Of a stretch of DNA of 64,000 nucleotides, positions 13,948 to 24,573 are shown piece by piece. The stretch's first letter is position 1, and each line of letters begins with the position of its first letter. Under the pieces are notes generated by a model that saw only the letters and a program-made list of their open reading frames with translations, was not told the origin of the DNA and ran no database searches. The position numbers were made by a program, and so were the translations under genes. Where the stretch lies: NCBI RefSeq assembly GCF_030936135.1, contig NC_082594.1, positions 23,045,553 to 23,109,552 on the forward strand. The letters are read 5' to 3'. Origin of the DNA: Gavia stellata (lineage: Eukaryota; Chordata; Aves; Gaviiformes; Gaviidae).

Positions 13948-13965
13948 TTTTTTTTTTTTTTTTTT
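13948..13965. repeat. Poly(T) tract, 18 nt
   Basis: An uninterrupted run of 18 T residues followed by AAAAT. No flanking retrosequence was recognised. Confidence 0.95.
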
Positions 13966-14329
13966 AAAATAGAAGTTTCAAGTCCTGTGTTAGGAAATTA
14001 CGCTGTTTGCACATCTCAGACCTGAGTCCAAGGCCCTGGGCTATCTCTTGCTGAAGTCACTATGCAGAGTTAAGGGTCAGTACAGTTAGAAATTCAGTAC
14101 TGAAAACTCTCCTTTTAAAATTATGCGCTTTTTTTTCCCCAATATCCAGGGATTTTAGAACTGTAATAATACAAGCACTTTAAAACATAACATTACATAC
14201 TTCTTCATTTAAAAAAAACTCATTGGGCACAATGGCATTCTTTGCAGCCTGCTGAATTCGGAGTTATTCATTTTATATAGCATTGTGTTCAGGAAAAAGG
14301 ATTCCTCCCTCAGTGAGCTGATCATTTTT

Positions 14330-14345
14330 AAAAAAAAAAAAAAAA
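14330..14345. repeat. Poly(A) tract, 16 nt
   Basis: An uninterrupted run of 16 A residues in the presumed LNX2 intron. No retrogene body was recognised upstream. Confidence 0.95.
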
Positions 14346-15786
14346 GAGTAAATTATAAAGGACCCTATCAAGTCTTACAGTTCTAGCAAGTACGCTGACA
14401 TACCTTGTTTCCATTTTGAGGAAATTTGTTTTAATAAAGTCAGGGCAGCATATGGTACTAACATGTTTATTTTCCAAGTGGTAGGGACACTAACCAAAAC
14501 CATCTGATGTTTTTTCCTAAGCCTCCTTGATCTGCTGCTGGATTGCAGCTTAGAATAAAGCATTGCAAAGCCAAAAGGAATTGGGTAGAGGAGTAGAAAA
14601 AATAAATCAGTAATTCAAAGCGTTTATTTAATGAGAGCCTAGCTCAGAACAGTTTCTCTTTTGAACAGAAGCTCAAATACATTTATGATTCGAAAGTTAT
14701 TTCCAGAGACTATCAAACGTATCTCAAAGCTAATCCCTAACAGACATTTTTTACTTTGCACACAGAAACAAAAACAAACCCACAATATCACGTAATTAAA
14801 AAAGGAATTAAATGAAGCTCAGAAGTACTTAATAGTGCATTTCTACAGAAGTAAACAATCAGCGTTATACATTAGGAACATGGTAAGAAAAGTCACAAGG
14901 GACTATCAGATTTGTCACTACCACAGCTCCAGCAACCGCTTTCTCACTTATTTGATCAAGTACTAATACTCTGTCAAGAGCAATGATAATTTTAAGGCAT
15001 GCCTTGTCAAAGTTGAAAAGACACGAGGTTTTAAGTATTTAAACCACATTTTCGGCGGTAAGAGCTAACAAACGGTGGAAAAACAGAGAGCCTGGGTCAG
15101 AGCACCGAGGACTAGAGTTAACATTTTGAAATAGCTGCCAACTACACGGGCTTCAGAGACATTTTACATACAGCTCCGATTTCCTCTGGCGCAGCTGTAA
15201 AACACATAACCTGAAACCAGCTCCTGCAGCAGGGGTTCGCTCGCAGCTGTTCTCCTGCCTCCCCCGCACGCAGTAATTCGACTCCTTTTCAGGCAGCAGC
15301 TTCCTTAATAAAGCTACGCGAGAGCAGCATAGGTGTATGTAGGGACCCCAAAAAACAGGCGCCTTTGGAGCAGGTCCCCAGCACCTCAGCCCACAGCTCA
15401 GCTTCGCAGAGACGCGCCGTGGGTCCGGGCGCAGCCCCCGCTCCCCTCCGGCGGGCAGAGACCCGCCGCGGGGGGCCCCGCTCGCAGCAGCACCCGTTCC
15501 TCCCGGGCGAGGGCAGGGCCGCGCCGCGCCGCTCCCGCCGGGGCTCCGGGGCGGGGGACCCCGCCCGTAGGCGCACACGCCTCAGCCCCGCACGGCGGCT
15601 CCCGCGCCCCAGCCCCTCTCCCGTACTTGTCGCCCCTGCAGGGCGGCACAACCCGGCGCTGCCGCCGCCGCGGCCGAGAGGAGGAGGGGGGTGCGGCCGC
15701 CGCCCTGCCCGGCGGCCCTCCCGCCGCCGCCAGCTGAGGGGAGGCTGAGCCGCCCGGCGCCGCGGCGGGGCAGGGAAGTTACTCAC

Positions 15787-16010
15787 CGCCGCCGGCTCCG
15801 CGCCGCGCTCTCCTCAGCCGCCGCCGCGCCCCTCAGCCGAGCCGGCTGTGCCCGCCCGCCCGCTCCGCCTGGCGGGAGGCGAACTCCGGGCAGCACTTCG
15901 TGGAGCGCGACTCCGCCGGGCCGGGCCGGTGCTCCTGCCTCCGCCCCCCGCCCCGGGCAGCGGCGCGGCCCAAGTGACAGCCGCGCTCCGCCACTCGGGC
16001 GGCAGCCCGG
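15787..16010 (-). other. LNX2: Probable LNX2 exon 1 (5' UTR), 5' limit unknown
   Basis: On the minus strand the GC-rich island sequence ends in GGCGGCG|GTGAGTAAC, with exon end at 15787 and donor GTGAGT at 15786-15781. This is a near-perfect donor exactly where a divergent partner of POLR1D should splice. The upstream limit (about 16.0 kb) is a guess. LNX2 is an E3 ubiquitin ligase with a RING finger and four PDZ domains, linked to NUMB turnover. Its mammalian first exon is non-coding, consistent with no LNX2 protein being visible here. The gene name comes from conserved synteny only; another divergent transcript or a lncRNA is possible. Confidence 0.5.
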
Positions 16011-16627
16011 GACGCGGGGTCGGGCGGCGGGGCGCGCCGCAGCCTATGGGAGCAGGGCCGGGGCGGGCCGCGGCGGAGCCCCGGGCCGGGGTGTCCCCGC
16101 CACTCGCCTGATCACAGCGCGCCGCGCCGGGCCGGGGGCGGCGGGCGGAGTCGGGGCGGAGGAGGGGCCGGCGGGCGACCTGCCCTGCGCGGCGCCCGGC
16201 CCTGCCCTGCCCGGAGACCTGCCTCCGCTCACCCGAGCCCCGCGGCCTCGCTGGGGGGCAAACCCCGGGGGGCCCCACGCCCGCCTCCCTGGCGCTGCGG
16301 CTGAGTCCGCCCCCGCCCGCCCCCACTCAGCCACGGGCGAGAGAGCGGTGACCGCCCTACGCCTCCTTCCCCCGCGGGGGCGGAGGTTTACGGCGGGTTC
16401 CGCCGGCATGCCGTGGGGCTGGCAGGAGCCCACCGGGCCGGCTGGCGTCCCCGCTCTCCCCTCGGGGGGGGGAGTCGGGCGCGGCCGCCAGTGACCGCAG
16501 GTGCCCGGCGGGGTGTGGCGGCGGCCCGGCTCGCACCGCCCCGGCTCCTCCCCCGCCGGGGTCCTCGCCACCCTCTGCGCCTGCCCCCGCCGCTCCGCTC
16601 CGCCCCGAGCTGGGCCGTGAGCGGGGC

Positions 16628-16648
16628 ATGGCGCCAGCCTTTGCCTGA
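16628..16648 (+). promoter_or_regulatory. POLR1D: Short upstream ORF in presumed POLR1D 5' UTR
   Basis: An ATG with six sense codons (MAPAFA) and a TGA stop ends 57 nt before the main start codon. If transcription starts upstream of 16628 it could lower initiation at the main ATG, which has the much better context (GCCGCCATGG). The transcription start is not known, so the uORF may not be transcribed. Confidence 0.35.
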
Positions 16649-16705
16649 GGAGCTGGGCCGCAGGTGGGGAGAGGGGGCGCCGCCGCCCGCCCTCGCTGCG
16701 CCGCC

Positions 16706-16731
16706 ATGGAGGAGGACCCGGAGCTGGAGAG
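16706..16731 (+). CDS. POLR1D: POLR1D coding exon 1
   Basis: Encodes MEEDPELE plus the first two bases of Arg9, then AG|GTGAGG. In mammals this exon is shared between the AC19 transcript and the isoform 2 transcript, so its donor is where the two products diverge. The exon's 5' end is undefined. The intron opens with a run of nine G residues. Confidence 0.9.
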
Positions 16732-19700
16732 GTGAGGGGGGGGGCGGCGGCGGCGGCTGGCTGAGCGGTCCCGGAAGCTCACGGCCTCGGCGGGGCCTGT
16801 CCGCCGAGCAGGGCCCGGCGTCGCCTCCCGCCCCGTGAGGCCTGGTCTGGGGCCGCCTGGGGCGGGCTCCCGGGGTCTGCGGAGCGGGGGGCGGGCTGCG
16901 GGGCCCTGCGCGGGCGGCCGGGGCCCAGCGGCTGCGCGTCGGTATGCTCCGGAGCTGGCTGCGGCCGTGGGACGGCCCCTCCCGGCGGCGGGGCTCGGCT
17001 GTCGGGCGTGAGGCGACGGGTGGTCCGGGCGGCGGCGGTGGAGGGGAGGGCCCTGAGGCCGGCCTGGCCCTGCCCGGCACCCCCGCGGCCCGCTCTCCGC
17101 CGCAGCCCCTCCGGCTGCGGCGAGTCTGCGCCCCGAGGGGTGCGTGGCCTGGAGCTGGCTTGCGCCGTGTCCTCGGGACAAAACTTTGGAGCCCTTGCTG
17201 AGGGAGTTGCAATGGAAAATAAGTCTTCCTACATAATGGGAAAAAAAATCCATTATTTAAAAAAAAAAATTAGTTATTATGCTGACCCCATTTAGAAACA
17301 AGATTGAGAAGCGTTAAGTGGCTCATCTCTCATCACTTATAAATTGGTGACTAGGTGTCCTTGGTAAAATTAAAAAAGAAAGATTAAACTTCTGTTCTTA
17401 CAAATTTTGATTTTCAGTGTTGGAGGTGTGCCAGTTGACCAATTGTTAAAATTGCCCTGTTCCTTGTGCGGAATAACACAAAATGCTTGGCAGTTCTTTT
17501 GTCAAAAAATAAAATTTCTTTCTACTTTGCATTTCATTGGAATGAGATGATTCATCTCATCGCTGTTACAGTGTTCCCAAGCAAACATTGAGGATTAAAA
17601 TGCAGATTTCTATATTTGCATACGCAGTCACAGTAGGTCTCTCTTACTTTTGCTTTAGAAATAGACTTTATATTACAGATTTTTGGGGTGATAAATCCTA
17701 TTGTAGTTATTGTAATTTTTTTTTTTTTGCAAGCTTGTTTGTGAGTAACTGCACATTTCTTATGGCTGTTCAAAAAGCTATTACAGTGAAGTGATGACCA
17801 GAAGCTTTCTGAACTGTGCTTCTCATGGTTCTCTCTCTTAACTTTTAAGAAACCGTGTCTGAGAGTGCTTATAGAAAATCATTTGTTTCTGCTTATATCT
17901 GGCAAGTATTTTAAATTGGACAAAAGCAATAGCACTGGGGTGGTGGCAGGGCGAGAGAGCATAATGCTTTCTAAGAGGCCTTTAATGCTTGGTAAGCTAC
18001 TTCTCGGATCACCAGTAATAATTAAAGCTTCTTTCTATATATGTATGAATGTTATTTTTACTAGTGCCATTCCAAATTTAGACCTTTTTCATTACAGCGA
18101 GTTGAAGCCATCTCACTGTTCTTACATGCTGTCTGTCTTCTGGCTGCTGTTGCCGTGCTGGAGACTTGGGGTCCTCTGGGCAGTTCAGGGCACAGCTGCT
18201 CACTCACCAGTTATAGCTGACTGCTCCCCAGTCTCTCTCTGATGCCCTCCTTCCCAGGAACCAAATTCAAAGTTTTGTTCTGCCTCATAGCTTCAAGCTG
18301 AGTCGGGATTTACTATTCCTTTTCCATGGCAGCATGGTAGATGTTGAGGGTCAAGCTCAGTATTACTTATTGAGCGGTACACAGTAGGGTTTATCTCTCT
18401 GGTGTTTTCAATCCATGCTACTCGTCACCTCTGTATGTGTTTAATTGTCTCTGAACACATTATAAGTACAATATAGTGTACTTAATGATTATCACTTTCT
18501 GTCCTGGATCAACCTATCACTAGTTACTTTTTTATACCCTCAGCTTTCATAACTCACTTCGCTAGTAGCACCCTGAATTCAGTTCATGCTATATGCGTTT
18601 AGATGTCATATTTGGGTATTTCTTACTCTAAATATGCTTCTCTGTATAGTCTTCAAGAGTCTAATCTAGACCTTTCTTTATGTTTTGGTTTACGGACATT
18701 ACTCATTTGTTTCATAATCACCCTCCTGTTGATCATACTCTCCTGTCAGTAGCACAGCAATAGTAGTTAGGTTTTATAATTTTTAGGCTCTTTATAATAT
18801 AGCTTTAGCATACAAATAATGGCATTTTTGTTCTGAGCCACAGTGTTAACTATTTTAGGTAGATTTTTAGTGTTTAAAAATGTTTTTATGTGGAACATTT
18901 TCAGTAGTCTCTTTCTGAATTCAGGCTTGTCTTGCAATGCACAAGTCTTAAATAACAGCTTAAGGTTTTTTGTATGTGTGTTTATTCAAGCTACCACACG
19001 GGAAAAAGAAGTGTACCTGTTTTTGTGCATGTTTTTTCAGGTCTGAAGCAAATTTTGTGTCCCAGCATTCCAAACAGTGATCTGTTAAGACAAGTCAGTC
19101 GTCCTATTTTTTGGTTATTAACTAAGGAGAGGTCTCTTCATCTTGCTTGTTCTATTTCGTCCTTACTGCCACATTTTCCTGCTATTATTTTTCAGTTTTA
19201 CTGTGTCTGACTCTCGCTTGACCTTGCATTTGATGTTTTCCTCACTTTAATAGGAAGTGATAGTAGCTACCAAAGCTGAATACTAACTCGCAAGTTGCCA
19301 TGTGACTGTTGCGTACTCTGGATTTTAAAACTCTTAAAAGCTGTAAATACCGCAGGTGTGTAAAATAGTAATATTTGCTACATTCTGTTGAATTATTTCC
19401 TCTGCTCCGTTGCACCCAATAATCTTTGTTGGAAGTATGAACTACATTTTTTCCTCTGAGCTTGCTGGTATGTCAGTTAAGAGATACAGTGCGATTCTAA
19501 GAAAATTCTAGGCTAAATTCTCTTAATATCTAATTAACGGTATTGTGAAGATATGACCCAAAAGTGAGTAGAAAAAAAAAAAAGGTTACAAATCAGCTAT
19601 GAGGATCTGTTTAGTTTGTTTCCCCTGCAAGGACATGTACTTGCTTTTCCTATTTAATTTCAACTAAATATCCTTTGGGATATTACAGAGGTCACCATTT

Positions 19701-22700
19701 TCATCCCTATGCGAAAAAATCTTTTTTTCCCTCTCCCCTTCCTAAATTGTCTTCATGGTTGTTCTGTGTGTTTGAAGCAGAGAAAATACATTGTTTCTCT
19801 GAGAATATAAAGGAAGTGGCTTTGTTACACTGTGTGTCCAAATCGTTCCATAATCCATTCTGTCTTTCAACAGCTATAAATATTTCACAACCTTGGATAC
19901 CATACCTTATTAGAAGTGTCTACCAAGCTTGTTTGGAGCATCATTTACTTGGAATTAAGTGTTTCCTAAGGAGATGCTGCTCTGAATCACAAGGAATGCT
20001 ATAATTGAGTTGAGAATCAATAGTCTAATATTTTTGCTGCACAGGCATCCCAATTACACTTTTTAACAAGTAAGCTTTGTGCCTTGGAGAAATTAATTGA
20101 TAATTCTTACTACTGTTTTTAACAGTTAAAATCGAAGTGTCAGGATTCAGGATGCCATTCTCTCCCATATTCATGGCAAAAAAAAGTGGTCTGCAAGCTA
20201 AAATTGGTGTTTGAAGTGGAGTGCTATGTCCACTACTCAAGCTGCTGAGAATGTCAGCACAGAAATGTGCTGCAAATAGCACCTATAGGAATGAGAAATA
20301 GAATATTTAAATAAGAAACCTGATCAACAAAGAATAAGAACATTCACATGTCTGATGTGGAATGTCTTTTCCCTTTGAATAAACTTTAGGAAGTTTGTGG
20401 CATACTTGTGCCTTTTTTCATTCTATCTCTTAATGTTGTGGCTTAGGCTTTATTCTTGACGTTCCTTTTCATCACTTTTCTTAGTACGTGTGAGCAGATA
20501 GGACAAACCAGCTCACAGGAGTTAATTGTAAATAATACTGGCCTTCATTACCATTCCTTTATTGTAGAAGGCAGTGTCTTCAGTCCTTTACTTGACTAAA
20601 GGTGTTGATATTGATTATTCAGATGTAATCAGAATACCAACATCCTCTTCTGTTTCCAGTCCCATGCATGGTTAAAAATAAGTTGTAGTCAGTATAAAAC
20701 TGTTTTGAGAAAATTGGTAAGAAAACCTGCTAAATGCCTTTCCTGGGCTTGCAGCTTGCTGTCAGCACCTAGAGTGCCTGAGGAGGTAGTTTTAAGCATG
20801 ATTTTGGGGATTGCAGTAGCCGAGATCGCAGCCTGGCCTTTGAGCTTGAATAGTAGTGGTATAGAGTGCAAGTAGTTGTTAATGCTGTGAAATCTTTCGC
20901 GAAGACGTGTTTGATAAAGATGTTCCTTCTCTGACTTTGAAAGATGTTAAATATGAATGCTGCCCTCCTGCTCCAGGTCTGTGTACTTCCATAGCTGATT
21001 GCGTGCTGTGAAGCAATTCCAGTAGATGTATTTTCATTAGAGTTGTTGTCGGGATCTTTAATGAGATGATGGCATGGGTGGGGACGGCAGAGTTTGTTAG
21101 GTTATGTGCTGAAAGCTCCCAGGCACACCCACAGGAGGACTAAAGAGAGACCATGGTGGATGGGGGTCCCCAAATAGTGTCCAGCCCTGGCTTCTCCCAG
21201 GCCTGTCCCAGGAGCCACCAACCCATCAGAAGTCCATCTCCACGAGGCCAAAGGAGCACAGGGGCACAGTGGGAGGTGGGAACCCATAGGAAGGACTCAG
21301 AGGAATGAACATCTTCTCTGGGCCCCTCCCAGGGCTGGTCCCAGGAGACAGCCTCGGCCTCCAGGCATAACACCCATCCAGATGAGTCAATGCTGGAGCG
21401 TCTTTGGGACTTAAGGGTGTTGCTGCCTAGGCATGTGGGATGCATTATGGGATGCAGGAGGAGAGCATTTTGAGATTGCATAAGGCTTACTATGGGATGT
21501 GTAGGGAAGGAACCAAAGGTGGGGAAAGGGATGGGTTCAGGTGATTTGGGGAGAAGCAAGAGTGGGAAAATAGAGGAATAAGGGGATAAAAAGGTCTGAT
21601 CGCATATAAATAGGCTGCTGGTTGGTATACTTGTCTGGCCATGCCCTGCACCTGATCAGCGCAGTCTGTCCTGTCGTCCTTTCTAACTTTTTCTTGAGTG
21701 AGGGACTCTGTTTGAGGGGAGAGGGTATGCATCTCAGTGGTAGCAACTACAGTCAAACCATGGGTCGGAGGGACCGTGTGTCCATGGTGCCAGCAACTGG
21801 AACACATGGAGGTCTGGATGCCAGCAGTTGGGCTAGGACCCTGGGCTGGCGGGCTGGGTGATAGCAACCAGGGACACTTCATGGAGTGAGTAAAACAGAG
21901 TGTCAGCCAAGGGCATGGGATTGGGGACCCATTTATCTGTGCTTTAGTACTGGAGCAAGTGTGGGTGTGTGAGGGAGCATGTGGCTGCTAGTGAAGATCA
22001 AGCTGGATCAGCTGGTGAGTGGGTGAATAAGGTGGGAGCTGGGAGGTGAGCGTGTATCTCTAAGAGCAAGACCATGGGAGGAGCTAGCTGTCAGAGGCAG
22101 CGGGGAGTCCTGGCCAGCTGCTGGAGAGCCTGTAGGGTCAGGGGTTCTCCAGGGTTGAGACACGTGTGTGTGCCTGTGTGTCTCTATGGGCAAGACTGCA
22201 GTGGGGTTGGGTACTGGGGGACCAGGGAAGTCTCAGCCAGCTCTTTGTGATGGTCTGTACCAGCAACTGGAGTTGGGCTGAAGCCTCAGGGGCTCCTATG
22301 CCTGGCCAGAGAGAGGAGCAGGATGAAGCTGTTGGTGTGAGCGCTCTGTGTGTCTGTCTGTGATCAGTGTGGCTAGTGGTGTATACATGTGGTATGTGCG
22401 TCTGCCTGCTGGGAGTAGATTTTCAACCTTGCTGCTGATTGGACCTGGGCATGGAGCTGCAGCTGCCTTGCCCCTTTCAGCTGTCAGATTCAGTGTGATA
22501 TATCTTCTCCTAATGGAGTGGTCTATAATTACAAACATTGGGTGGTCTTTGTAATGACATGGTGTTTTCATTGCCTGTAACTGTATCAGACATACATCTT
22601 TATTACCAATTATTCATTTTTCAGTCTATCTATTTGATCTTTTGGAAAAAAATGATGAAGCTCTTTTCCCTGAGTGAGGAATAGAAAGCATCTCTGGTTT

Positions 22701-24531
22701 TGCCTGACTTCGAAGCCTTTAACATTCTACCATTCTTTGGGCGCATGCGTTTGTGATGCAAGTTGTTAGGATTTATGCAATGGGAGCTTTGACTGTAACC
22801 TTGGAATATAGAAGAAAAAGTCTAATCCCTCAGAAATGTAAATAGGTCTTGGACCATACTCTTGAAGGTAAAAACATAACTGCTTATACCTTCATGTTAC
22901 TGTAATTCTGCAGCTAAGCTTAATTGCTCTAAAAGGATTGCCACAGCAAGTTTTAAGTGGTGCTTGCTGTAAAAGATGCCAGAAAGATGACAGTGTTCTT
23001 AAATGCGCCCCTGTCCCTGATTTTCCCTCCTATCAATCCCTCAGTGTTTGAGTTCATCTCATGTGAACGTTGCGTGCTGCGTTCCTTTTGCTCATGCTGC
23101 TGCTCTTGGAGTTGAAGCTGGCAGCCACAGGACTGTTTGTATTGTAACCAAGCTGTAAAAACGAAGAGAGCAAGGAATGCTGAGTCCCAAGAGGCCTCTA
23201 AAAGCAAATGTAAAAACCTTATTTGCATAGCTTTTGGCTTACTTATGTAGAGGATATAAGTTCAGTGAGTGGAAACACATTATTTCAGAGAGGGTCTGAG
23301 CATTTTTTCATTTGTCTGTGCAAGTCGAAAGGGCTTTGTAAAGGTGCAGTGAATAAGGATGATGTTGAAAGACCAGTACTAGAAAACAGTGTTTGATAAG
23401 AAAGGAAGATGTCAACTTACAAGGCTGCTAAGATGGATGCCAAGTCAGTCTGATCTTTGATGTAACCAGAGGGGGAAAAAAAAAGTCTCAAATACTTAAT
23501 GGCTTATAATTCCTACCTAAGTTTATAGAATTGGTATCACCATATTAATTTATTGTGATGTTTCCCCTAAAACTGAATCATAGATGTTTAAAATATGTAT
23601 GTGTGTGTGTTTTATTGGTGCTTTGTAGCTCAGATACTTTGGTTTATGATTTTAATTATGAAATAATTACAGATATAGTGGTTTTTAATCTGCTTCCTAG
23701 CCAGGTTTCTCAAAACAGAATTGCTCAGTTTGGTAACTGTGATAAGTAAAAGTCAGATGCTTTTTTCTCCTCTTTCCTCCCCTTCATCTGACATTGCTGT
23801 TTGAAGGCTCAGAAGGCTCAGGACAAGGTTTTACAAAGGCCACATGTTCCTGCTGTCATCACTGTAAACTAGCTCAGGCTGCTCAGATAACAAATTCTGG
23901 GTCTGGACAAAAAATAAATTTTACCATAATTTCATGGAGACCTGTGTATGCAACATCTCCCATGTTCTGGTGGTGGAGCCTGTGTTTCTTACCCTTTTTT
24001 TCTGGTTCTTGGGAGTAGCCGTCCCACACACCCCACTGCTCCTACCTGGGAATGCAGCAGTAGCTGGCGAGGTTGCTGACACTGTGCTTAGCATCTAGGT
24101 GCAGGTAACTCAAACAGGTGACAGTGTACCTGGGCAGATACTTGGTTTCCATGAATGCCCATGCTATGACTGGATATGCAACACGTCCTTGCAATTGGAT
24201 GTATGCTTAAAAAAGGATTAGAAGTACCCAAGCCCAGCTGCTACTGAGATCATACTAATAACCTTATATGAGAGAGAGACTTCTGTGGGGAACCTTAAAC
24301 CAATGTGCCATTAATAAACTAGTGCACAGAGAAGCAATACTGCAATTTTTTGGTGTGTTTCTCTACTACTGTTTCTGTGGAAGTCTTGGACGCTTTCCTT
24401 TGCAAAGCCCTTCTAATGCAAACTCTCAAAGGAAAAAGTTATGACCTGTGAGTATTTGCATCTCTGTCTGGCACAGATCTCAGCTTTTGCTGGATGGAGT
24501 GGTTTTCCCTTGGAACAAAGGAAAATATATA

Positions 24532-24573
<42 letters not shown>

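Larger units (their letters stand above)
1..15780 (-). other. LNX2: Probable LNX2 intron 1 (overview)
   Basis: This stretch lies 3' (minus strand) of a strong splice donor at 15781-15786 in the shared CpG island. No coding exon of LNX2 (RING finger plus four PDZ domains) was recognised in it, which fits a long first intron before the first coding exon. The assignment to LNX2 rests on known amniote gene order (LNX2 head-to-head with POLR1D) and not on coding sequence seen here. Contents: unremarkable AT-rich sequence at 870-2690, 2830-4400, 4900-5690, 5880-7410, 9780-10900 and 10930-15300; a GC-rich patch near 690-860; an exon-like segment near 5.7-5.87 kb; a CR1 LINE; and T/A homopolymers. 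Confidence 0.45.
15360..17140. promoter_or_regulatory. CpG island, probable bidirectional LNX2/POLR1D promoter
   Basis: About 1.8 kb of very GC- and CpG-rich sequence between AT-rich flanks, with many GC-box (GGGGCGG-type) motifs and no evident TATA box. It contains the POLR1D start codon at 16706 and, on the other strand, a consensus splice donor at 15781-15786, so divergent transcription from one island is likely. An ETS-type CCGGAAG lies at 16771-16777, just inside POLR1D intron 1. G-runs of nine occur near 16464-16472 and directly after exon 1, and a short (CGG)n run lies near 16744-16756. Head-to-head housekeeping promoters of this type are common in vertebrates. The two transcription starts cannot be placed from sequence alone. 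Confidence 0.85.

Noticed and set aside
15289..17253. Long open frames on both strands across the CpG island (up to about 298 codons)
   Set aside because: Pro/Arg/Gly/Ala-rich low-complexity translations overlapping on several frames are expected from stop-poor GC-rich DNA. Only the short MEEDPELER exon has family support.
21140..21882. Minus-strand frames of 130-139 codons
   Set aside because: They run antisense through the LTR-element remnant and encode nothing recognisable.
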